A DNA stretch of 10,480 bases from Oscillospiraceae bacterium (lineage in GTDB: Bacteria > Bacillota > Clostridia > Oscillospirales > Oscillospiraceae). This document shows positions 1 to 6,402 of this stretch, in pieces (the first letter of the stretch is position 1; each line of letters starts with the position of its first letter). The stretch spans positions 1 through 10,480 of the forward strand of contig JAITQY010000088.1 of NCBI GenBank assembly GCA_031288675.1, given 5' to 3'. Made by a program: the position numbers and the translations under genes. The notes under the pieces are model-generated. The model saw nothing but the letters and a program-made list of their open reading frames with translations. It was not told the origin of the DNA and searched no databases.

Positions 1-1042
1 ACCTCATCACGGAAAGTTTCGCTTAATCCGCCCGCTTGAGAATTCAACGTGCTTGGCTTAGATTTTTTGCAAAATTTATCAACATATGCCTTTGCCGCCG
101 CTTTGATTTCTTCATCTGACGCGGTATCGGGAATAGCGTCCGGGATGACGCCTATAATAATACCGTCTCCGTATAATTCATACTCTTGTTGAGTGTCGTT
201 CATCGGCTGCCCTTACCATGAGTCCCATCCCGCTTTCACCATATTAGGGATTTGCTTAATTTCCTGTCCGCAAGAATGGAAATCGCAGAATTTCCCCTTT
301 GAGTGCAGGAAGCCAGTTACCTTTTTCATTGCTGGCACGATGATTTCCTCGCCTATTTCAGGCGAGAAGAAGCAGGACTTTTGTCCGCCCCAATCGTCGT
401 GAATACAGAACCCGTCGATTTCCGGGAAATAAGCTATACACCTATCAAATATTTTTATGTATAAATCTGACAGCTCCATCATAATTTCTTTTACCGCGTC
501 TGACTGTTCCTCGTCCACCAGCGCGAATGCCGCCGCCTCAAAATCCATCCAAGAAATAAGCCGCTCAAACCAACCTGTTTGAAACCACATCTGAATAAAC
601 TTATCGGATTTTAGGTACTCCTTATTAGTTTTTGCGCTTCCTTCCCAATCCCATTTATCTATATCAGGGAACGTGATAACTTTTTCCAGTCGTTTGCGTC
701 AGTCAGCGTGGGCATACCCGGCCGAACCATTGACCCATATGCGGACGCAATGTACTCCCACTCTATCCCAAACATATCAACGTTAATCTCGTGATCCTGC
801 GGCATAGGGTAGCCTGACCCGTCAATGACCATTCCGCGCGCTACATTGTCCGGAATAACCGGCGGAGTAAACAATAGTATCTCGTCGGCACCCATTATTT
901 GCCATATGGGTTCGCCGCTATATAACGCTTTATATGCCTCTTTAGGCGTTACCGGATATTTATACGTCTTTATTATTCTTCCGAGAATCCCCTCTTTTTT
1001 AGTAGCCTCGTCAATTTCTTTTTGATTAAATGGAAAACTCAT
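1..1042 (-). pseudogene. URO-D superfamily protein, MtaA/CmuA-like methyltransferase; frameshift and in-frame stop, 3' end outside window
   Basis: Members of this superfamily either decarboxylate uroporphyrinogen or move methyl groups between corrinoid proteins and acceptors using zinc. ATG at 1042 has GGAGG (1048-1052) 5 bases upstream. The first frame (MSFPFNQKEIDEATKK... to DANDWKK) stops at TAG 659-661. Adding one A to the run at 681-685 gives DANDWKKVITFPDIDKW and continues into FERLISWMDFEAAAF, GFCIHDDWGGQKSCFFSPEIGEE and FCDFHSCGQEI. HDDWGxQ...SPE and the H-x-C-G block are family hallmarks, and H-x-C supplies zinc ligands in MtaA-type enzymes, so methyl transfer is likelier than haem synthesis. 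An in-frame TAA at 213-215 follows AGWDSW. The same frame continues with GQPMNDTQQEYELYGDGIIIGVIPD to base 1, so a CAA-to-TAA change would explain it. About 347 codons are visible. No corrinoid protein or activase is in view. Confidence 0.8.
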
Positions 1043-1093
1043 ACATACCTCCGTTATTTCACTCTAAGATAGGATATTTCTGAAAATTATTCT

Positions 1094-1123
1094 ATCGTAA
1101 CAATTTTTGCTGTCGATCGTCAA
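1094..1123 (-). promoter_or_regulatory. Possible sigma-70-type promoter for the methyltransferase gene
   Basis: On the minus strand TTGACG (1118-1123) is followed after 18 bases by TACGAT (1094-1099), nine of twelve positions matching the TTGACA/TATAAT consensus. Transcription would begin near 1087, about 45 bases before the ATG at 1042. It lies directly after the hairpin that ends the cupin D unit. AT-rich DNA gives such matches by chance, so this is only suggestive. No cobalamin-riboswitch B12 box was seen in the leader. Confidence 0.3.
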
Positions 1124-1194
1124 AAGTAATGTTAATAAACATAGTAAAGCCCGAAAGGCATATAATTTCGAGCTTTACTCGCTTACATTACTTT
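1123..1194 (-). terminator. Nested two-tier hairpin after cupin D (possible terminator or mRNA end structure)
   Basis: The inner arms 1143-1156 and 1166-1179 pair over 14 positions around a 9-base loop. The outer arms 1123-1132 and 1185-1194 pair perfectly over 10 (AAAGTAATGT with ACATTACTTT), with internal loops of 10 and 5 bases. The one irregular inner pair is a U.G wobble in minus-strand RNA and a C.A mismatch in plus-strand RNA, so the structure fits the minus-strand transcript. It begins about 9 bases after the cupin D stop. The distal arm ends in CTTTT but no long U-tract follows, so termination may be partial. An mRNA-stability role is equally possible. Confidence 0.6.
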
Positions 1195-1202
1195 AGCTGA
1201 CG

Positions 1203-2339
1203 TTATCGTTTGATTTGTAAGAACAGTTCATCACCCGGCGTAGGATTTTTGATTGTATTTTCATCGTTGTAAACAAGAACATTTTCACCGGCTACAACTT
1301 GCCGTGTTAACTTATATCGTTTTTTGTCCTGTGTATAGTAAGGGATAAAGCAAATCGGCTTTTCAGCTTTCTTTACCGTTATCGCACCCCTCCACATTCC
1401 CGCCGGTATGGCAATTACGCCCGGCTCACTGAAAGTTACTGGTTCCATATGATCCGGATCATCACCAAGCATTACTTCAATCTCCGCGTCAAACGAGTCC
1501 CAAGGTTCAACGACGTCCGTTCCGGAGAACCATAGAAATTCCGCTATTTGTCCGTTGCTTGTCGGCTCATCATCGCCTAACTTACACGGTTTGGTAATGA
1601 TGTTGAAACTGAACTGCTGACCCGTATTAGCCATATCCTCTTTGCCTTTGAATACACATCTGGGGTTCATTACAGCATCGCCGAGATTGTGATAATCCTT
1701 TCTGAGTTCTTTTATACAATCTTTATACTTGCCAACTGTAGAGGCGTTTTTGTAGAAAGGTTCCATATATTTCCGCACATCTTCATCGGTCTGATTAGGG
1801 TCAGTAAAGCACAAACCGCAGAAAGTACACTCTTTGTCCGGGTCTTTTACACAGGGTTTTGCCGTTTCTTTTTCGTAAAGCCACTCTTCCTGACCGTTGG
1901 CGTCCAAGCGGCTGTATACCCGTCCGCTGGTATTGCCTACGTATGAAAGCATCGTGTTAAGTCCGCGTACCACTTTTTTGAAATATACCGGACTGTGAAA
2001 CACTCCCGGAGGCGCACAGACTATAGACGGCTTTGTAATGTGATATATCTCCATTGACTGCCCGGAGTCCCCGATACAGAAACCAACCTCAAACTCCGCC
2101 TCAAATATTTTATCAAGTTCAGCTCCCGTAAAAACGAAGAAATTATACGCTCCATCGTGTACGTGCGGAATATCCATCGTCCCTACTTCGTTTGCAACCA
2201 GGAATCCCGCGCCGAACGGCACGTCAGGAACTACATCGTCGGAGTTAAAGAAAGTCATGCGCGGATGTGTGTACCCGTACCAGTCATCCTTATTATGCAA
2301 TTTCAGGAACGGATTAAATTGTTTATCAAGTTTGCTCAT
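1203..2339 (-). CDS. Cupin D: two-domain cupin with central four-cysteine motif, altered metal site
   Basis: This 378-aa protein is the close paralogue of cupin C. ATG at 2339 follows AGGAGG (2348-2353) by 8 bases. In the first domain His59 and His61 remain (IPHVHDGAYNFF), but the glutamate ligand of the other three copies is Asn66 here. The motif 2 block reads VFHSPVYF, keeping His115 while Trp and Cys of WHCP are changed. Cys163, Cys171, Cys174 and Cys177 keep the C-x7-C-x2-C-x2-C pattern. The linker YMEPFYKNAS...ELRKDYHNLGDAVMNPR and the second barrel (SNGQIAEFLWFSG, GMWRGAITV) match cupin C, and the last 14 residues are identical (NPTPGDELFLQIKR). The altered site suggests a different metal, weaker catalysis or a structural role beside cupin C. 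A nested hairpin begins about 9 bases after the stop. No named family is recognised. Confidence 0.85.
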   Translation of the reverse strand: MSKLDKQFNPFLKLHNKDDWYGYTHPRMTFFNSDDVVPDVPFGAGFLVANEVGTMDIPHVHDGAYNFFVFTGAELDKIFEAEFEVGFCIGDSGQSMEIYHITKPSIVCAPPGVFHSPVYFKKVVRGLNTMLSYVGNTSGRVYSRLDANGQEEWLYEKETAKPCVKDPDKECTFCGLCFTDPNQTDEDVRKYMEPFYKNASTVGKYKDCIKELRKDYHNLGDAVMNPRCVFKGKEDMANTGQQFSFNIITKPCKLGDDEPTSNGQIAEFLWFSGTDVVEPWDSFDAEIEVMLGDDPDHMEPVTFSEPGVIAIPAGMWRGAITVKKAEKPICFIPYYTQDKKRYKLTRQVVAGENVLVYNDENTIKNPTPGDELFLQIKR

Positions 2340-2366
2340 TTTTTCTGCCTCCTAATAAAGTTTCTG

Positions 2367-3494
2367 TTATCTTTTAATTTGCAGGAAGAGTTCATCGCCG
2401 GGCGTAGGATTTGCGATCGTATCCTCATCATTATAGACAAGCAAACGCCCTCCATCCACAAGTTTCTGCGTAATTTTGTAACGCTTCTCTGTGTGCTGAT
2501 ACCAAGGAATAAAACATAGCGGTTTCCCTACCCGTTTCACTGTAACCGCACCGCGCCAATAACCTGGCGGAATTGTAATAACAGCCGGCTTATCAATAAT
2601 CAGCTTCTGCATATGTTCCGGGTCTTCGCCGACCTCTACCTCGATTTCCGCGTCAAAACATTCAAATTCACAGGTGACATCAGTTCCCGAAAACCATAGA
2701 TATTCTGCCTGCTGTCCGTTGCTTACAGGTTCGTCATCGCCCAGCTTGACCGGTTTGGTAACGATATTAAAGCTGAACTGGTGTTCCGCTATATCGACGT
2801 CATCAATTCCTTTGAACACCGCTCTCGGATTCATTACAGCATCGCCGAGCTTATGTTCATCCTTTCGCAGCTCGTAAATGTATTTGTCATAATTGCCGGA
2901 ACGCGGCGCAGCATTTTGGTAGAATTTCTCCAGATATTTATTCATCACCGCCTCGCCGTCGTATGATTCCGAGATGCACTCTCCGCAGTATGTACATTTT
3001 TTCGTCGGATCTTTTTCACAGTGCTTTTCCATTCCGGCTTCATAGTACAGTTCTTCGTTTCCGTTTTCGTCTAACCGGCTTAGCACTTTGCCCCAGTTTG
3101 CTCCGGTGAATAGTATCATCGTGTTTATGCCTCTGACAACCTTTTTATAGAATATCGGGCAATGCCATACTGAGGGCGGAACGCAAACTACGGTAGGCTT
3201 AGTTATATGGTATAACTCCATCGAATTAGCCGAGTCGCCCAAGAAGAAGTCTACTTGAAATTCAGCGTCAAAGATTCTGTCCAACTCTGCGCCGGTGAAA
3301 ACGAAAAATTCACAGGTTGCCTCGTGCAGGTGAGGATACTCCATTATATCGAACTGGTTGCTTACCAAAAATCCCGTCCCGAAGTTTACTCTCGGAATGT
3401 CATTGCTGAAAAATCCTGTGCGCGGATTTACAAAACGTGCCCATTTGTGATATTGCGGCACAAACGGATGAATAAGGTGATCTAAACTGCTCAT
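2367..3494 (-). CDS. Cupin C: two-domain cupin with central four-cysteine motif
   Basis: This 375-aa protein probably acts in the cytoplasm, since no signal peptide or membrane segment is seen. The frame is open to 3644, but that extension is arginine-rich, overlaps the end of SBP3 and has no match in cupin D. ATG at 3494 has GGAGG (3501-3505) 6 bases upstream. The first cupin domain (about residues 40-150) keeps a full metal site: His55, His57 and Glu62 (YPHLHEATCEFF), and His111 (VWHCPI). Cys159, Cys167, Cys170 and Cys173 follow as C-x7-C-x2-C-x2-C. The second cupin domain has SNGQQAEYLWFSG and GYWRGAVTV where motif histidines would stand, so it has lost its metal site. The N-terminal half therefore corresponds to the whole of cupins A and B, with an extra degenerate barrel added. 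Cupin D starts 27 bases after its stop and is a close paralogue. Confidence 0.85.
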   Translation of the reverse strand: MSSLDHLIHPFVPQYHKWARFVNPRTGFFSNDIPRVNFGTGFLVSNQFDIMEYPHLHEATCEFFVFTGAELDRIFDAEFQVDFFLGDSANSMELYHITKPTVVCVPPSVWHCPIFYKKVVRGINTMILFTGANWGKVLSRLDENGNEELYYEAGMEKHCEKDPTKKCTYCGECISESYDGEAVMNKYLEKFYQNAAPRSGNYDKYIYELRKDEHKLGDAVMNPRAVFKGIDDVDIAEHQFSFNIVTKPVKLGDDEPVSNGQQAEYLWFSGTDVTCEFECFDAEIEVEVGEDPEHMQKLIIDKPAVITIPPGYWRGAVTVKRVGKPLCFIPWYQHTEKRYKITQKLVDGGRLLVYNDEDTIANPTPGDELFLQIKR

Positions 3495-3529
3495 TGGATT
3501 CCTCCTTTTTAGCCTAAAGGGCTGCTCCG

Positions 3530-5096
3530 TTACTCTGTCCAGTACCAATCCCCGTATCGGAAATCTCCGTTCGACCAAAACGCTACGCCTCCGAGTTTTG
3601 CATTGTAGGCGTATGCGTTTTCGGTGTCGCAAAGTCCGTACCAAAGATCAGCATCCTCGAATATTTGCAGCATTTCGTAAACGCTTTCGCTGCGCTCTTT
3701 TTCGTTGGGGTTAGCAAGTACTGTTTCGCCAAGCGACAGGAAGCGTTCCTTGCCCTTCCACTCGTTCGCCATAAGTATCGGGGAGTACAGTACATAACTG
3801 TACAGCATGCCTACAACAAGCTTTTGCGGCGACGCCGTTGCATAAATAGAGATGTCAAACATCGCCGGGTCGTTTGATACATCATAATAGCTTGCCGCAT
3901 CATAGTTATTGATTTCTGCGGTTACGCCTATGTCTTTAAGATTTGCCTGTATTACTTCAGCAATGGTAATATACTCGGATGAACCGTTCGTGATAATCTT
4001 TATGGTTTTGCCGACAATTCCGGCTTTTTCAGCGTACTGCTTGGCAAGGTCTATGTCATGTAAACCTCGTGCATACCGGCAAAACGACCCTCATAATCCT
4101 TTGCCGACATTGAAACGGGATAATCGGTTACTTTGGCGTGCCCTTCATATACCAGACGCACAATCGCATCTCTGTCTATCGCGTGGCTGACAGCAAGGCG
4201 AGCGTCTAAGTTTTGGAAGACGGAGTTTTCTGACAGATTGAAAACGACGTTATCGCACAGTCCGCTCATAACGGTAGCTAAGCTGAAATCAGGGAGACTG
4301 TCGATATATTCTATGTCAGAAATCGGAATGGCGGATACGTCAACGCTTCCGGCTTCAAGCGCGTTTATTCTTTGTGAATCTTCGTTCAGCACTTTGAATT
4401 GTAAATTCTTTATCTTAGGCACATCGCCCCAGTAGTTCTCATTGGCAGTCATATTTACATGACTGTTGATAACATATTCTGTAACTACGTACGGTCCCGT
4501 ACCGACGGGGTTCATCGCATAGGTATCAGGGTCAAAAGACTCCTCATCGAATATGTACAGCATAGTCAGCGCGTCAATCTGTGTAATTTGATAGCCGACA
4601 ATCGCTATTTCAATGGTATAATCGTCGATTATCTTGGAGTTAGCGAGATCAAACGTGGGTATATACATAAAGCCCATAGGATCGTTTGCCAAATAGTTAA
4701 GCGTAAACATTACGTCCGCCGCAGTAAACGGGTTGCCGTTTGAGAACGTTACGCCCTCGCGCAGATGTATTATCCACTTTTCAGAGGATACTTCATCTAT
4801 CCCAGTGGCAAGCATCCATACCTTTTCCATATTAGCATCGTTATCAAACAGCGGTTCGGCGAACATACGTGCCACCGTTACAAATCCGCCCATCATTTTG
4901 ACGTAATTAAGCGATCCGCCGTCGCCAGTTACGGCAACATTTAATATGATACCGAATTGCTAACCGGCGCGTCTGGTGTGGAACCCTGCTCCTGCGGCTT
5001 ATCTGTTTTTGTACCGGAGTTGTTACACGCGGCAAGCGAAAACAGTAACACAAGGCTTATCAGCAAAGCAAGAAACCTTTTTATATTTGTATTCAT
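3530..5096 (-). pseudogene. SBP3: family 5 solute-binding lipoprotein with two frameshifts
   Basis: This is the third paralogous binding lipoprotein. ATG at 5096 follows GGAGG (5105-5109) by 8 bases and opens MNTNIKRFLALLISL..., with lipobox LAAC and Cys24, matching SBP1 and SBP2. Frame 1 stops at TAA 4941-4943. The family continues in another frame with ILNVAVTGDGGSL, restorable by one extra base near 4952. That second frame (HLREGVTFSNGNPFTAADVMFTL, NPVGTGPYVVTEYV, DARLAVSHAIDRDAIVRLVY) stops at TAG 4051-4053. The third frame carries DIDLAKQYAEKAG on to the conserved tail VAFWSNGDFRYGDWYW and TAA at 3530. At the second break the paralogues have Y-x3-Y-D, so a 10-base loss explains the junction better than a 1-base loss. 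The repaired protein would have about 522-525 aa. As written it encodes no complete binding protein. It lies between cupin B (60 bases upstream) and cupin C (35 bases downstream). Confidence 0.87.
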
Positions 5097-5156
5097 ATGC
5101 TATTCCTCCACATATTTTATTATTTTTTAAGTTTTTGCAAAAATAAACGCTGTAAT

Positions 5157-5717
5157 CTATTTTCTCCAGTCAAGCGTCAGACACTTCTGACAGGCATCGC
5201 ACGTTTTTTCTGGGTCAATAACGCAGTCAATAAGCCCGTTATACCACAACTCTTGTAGCCCGTCCGGCATCATATATGTTCCGCCAAACGCCCCTTGCAT
5301 AAGCGCGACTTGGAAAAATATCGGTTTGCCGACGCGTATAAAGTTCAGCGGGCAGTGCCACATATCCGCCGGAATCCGCACTATTGTAGGCTGGTCAATA
5401 TTGTACAGTTCCGCCTCATCGCCAAGTCCGAGCGTAAATTCCACGTGCGCATCAAAGTCATATCTGTCCCAAGGCGGACCGAGAAACGCGAGGTACTCAT
5501 CGGTGGGATGCTTATGCGGATACGGATCTATAAATACCGGTTCGCGCACCAGTCCTCCGCCGATATTCGCAAGCGAGCCGGGAATCTGACACGCGCCGCG
5601 CCACCCGATTCCGTGTATATTTTTATTTGTGTTCTCGTGGTATGTGCCGTCTATAAATTTAGTACCTTTTTCAGGCTTATTGTGATAGAACAGCTTTTCA
5701 TATTTCAGTTCGTTCAT
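5157..5717 (-). CDS. Cupin B: single-domain cupin with C-terminal four-cysteine motif
   Basis: This 186-aa protein is the tandem paralogue of cupin A. The frame is open to 5753, but ATG at 5717 is taken because its MNELKYEKL start matches the cupin A start MNELKYDKL and AAGGA (5727-5731) lies 9 bases upstream. The ATG shares bases with the cupin A TGA (ATGA), so the two are probably translationally coupled. Metal-site residues are His68, His70, Glu74 (DPYPHKHPTDEYLAF) and His121 (MWHCPL). The cysteine motif is Cys165, Cys173, Cys176 and Cys179, then LTLDWRK. The segment GGTYMMPDG between barrel and cysteines is identical to that in cupin A. All predicted ligands are kept in both copies, so both are likely functional, and they may form a heteromer. 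The biochemical function is unknown. Confidence 0.85.
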   Translation of the reverse strand: MNELKYEKLFYHNKPEKGTKFIDGTYHENTNKNIHGIGWRGACQIPGSLANIGGGLVREPVFIDPYPHKHPTDEYLAFLGPPWDRYDFDAHVEFTLGLGDEAELYNIDQPTIVRIPADMWHCPLNFIRVGKPIFFQVALMQGAFGGTYMMPDGLQELWYNGLIDCVIDPEKTCDACQKCLTLDWRK

Positions 5718-6277
5718 ACCGGCACATCCTTTCTCCAGTCCAGTGTAAGACACCTTTTACACGTTGTACATTTTTTCTCCGGGTCAAGTACACACTTTAT
5801 TTGACCGTTATAGTACATATCGCGTTCGCCGTCCGGCATCATATACGTACCGCCGAACACGCCCTGCATCAACGCAGGCTGGAAAAATACAGGTTTTGTA
5901 ACGCGCACGAACTCAAGCGGACAATGCCAAACTCCGGCGGGAACGCGAACGGTTGTAGGGCAATCAATAATGTATGTTTCCGCATCATCGCCAACTCCTA
6001 TTGTAAACTTAACTTCCGCGTCCCAGTCGTCCGAATCCAGCGTGCCCGACCCGAATATCAAATACTCATCGGCAAAATGCTTGTGCGGATACGGGTCAAC
6101 TACTCCGGGTTGTGTCACAAGCCCATAGCCGATATTGAACTGGGAACCGGGTATTTGGCACGCACCGCGGAAATACGCCTGTGGGTCTCCGTTATCTATC
6201 TTTTTGCCGTCAACACCTACGGCAAGATATTCTGGTTCAAACCTATATACTAATTTATCGTATTTTAACTCATTCAT
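5714..6277 (-). CDS. Cupin A: single-domain cupin with C-terminal four-cysteine motif
   Basis: This 187-aa protein lacks a signal peptide and membrane segments, so it is probably cytoplasmic. ATG at 6277 follows AAGGAGG (6286-6292) with 8 bases between. Cupin motif 1 is seen as His65, His67 and Glu71 (DPYPHKHFADEYLIF) and motif 2 as His118 (VPAGVWHCPL), the classic three-His one-Glu metal site. After the barrel, Cys162, Cys170, Cys173 and Cys176 form C-x7-C-x2-C-x2-C, followed by LTLDWRK. The cysteines could bind zinc or an iron-sulphur cluster, but the sequence does not say which. By eye roughly 60% of residues match cupin B, its overlapping neighbour, so the pair arose by tandem duplication. 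The stop overlaps the cupin B start (ATGA). I do not recognise a named family. Function unknown, possibly a metal-dependent enzyme or sensor for the imported ligand. Confidence 0.85.
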   Translation of the reverse strand: MNELKYDKLVYRFEPEYLAVGVDGKKIDNGDPQAYFRGACQIPGSQFNIGYGLVTQPGVVDPYPHKHFADEYLIFGSGTLDSDDWDAEVKFTIGVGDDAETYIIDCPTTVRVPAGVWHCPLEFVRVTKPVFFQPALMQGVFGGTYMMPDGERDMYYNGQIKCVLDPEKKCTTCKRCLTLDWRKDVPV

Positions 6278-6322
6278 TTATTACGCCTCCTTTCAGAACA
6301 CATTTATACCCCACTCCGATTA

Positions 6323-6391
6323 ACTGAGAGAGCAGTACGTATTCCACAGCGCTGTCTCTTTTTTCAGCGGCAATACTACTGCTCCCTCAGT
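6323..6391 (-). other. Long intercistronic RNA hairpin between SBP2 and cupin A
   Basis: Arms 6323-6337 and 6377-6391 pair over 15 bases, then 6339-6343 pairs with 6372-6376 after a one-base bulge at 6338, giving 20 pairs. A further small stem inside (6350-6354 with 6365-6369) closes a 10-base loop. The single non-Watson-Crick position is a G.U wobble in minus-strand RNA but a C.A mismatch in plus-strand RNA, which fits selection on the minus-strand transcript. No U-tract follows, so a plain intrinsic terminator is unlikely. A structure protecting or processing the SBP2 mRNA end, as seen after binding-protein genes in other transporter operons, is the simplest reading. Confidence 0.7.
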
Positions 6392-6402
6392 AAGCGTTTT
6401 AT

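Noticed and set aside
213..215. Stop-codon recoding (pyrrolysine or selenocysteine) suggested by premature stops near a corrinoid-type methyltransferase
   Set aside because: The in-frame stop here is TAA, not TAG or TGA. The TAG stops at 659, 4051 and 9023 are each followed by a shifted frame, so read-through would not restore the protein. TAA and TAG end intact genes in the window.
1043..1202. Cobalamin riboswitch before the methyltransferase gene
   Set aside because: No B12-box-like conserved segment was seen, and the structure found is a simple nested stem beginning right after the cupin D stop.
3495..3529. Small inverted repeat AGCC/GGCT before cupin C
   Set aside because: Only four pairs with no U-tract, which is too weak to call a terminator in a 35-base intercistronic gap.
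3495..3644. N-terminal extension of cupin C to 3644
   Set aside because: The added 50 residues are arginine-rich, overlap the SBP3 3' end, lack a ribosome binding site and have no counterpart in cupin D. ATG 3494 has GGAGG.
5718..5753. Upstream start for cupin B at 5753
   Set aside because: The MNELKY start at 5717 matches cupin A and sits after AAGGA with an ATGA overlap. The extension would read cupin A coding sequence in another frame.
5295..5804. Plus-strand open frame of 169 codons across cupins A and B
   Set aside because: It is antisense to two conserved cupin genes with full motifs and good ribosome binding sites. Its translation shows no recognisable domain.
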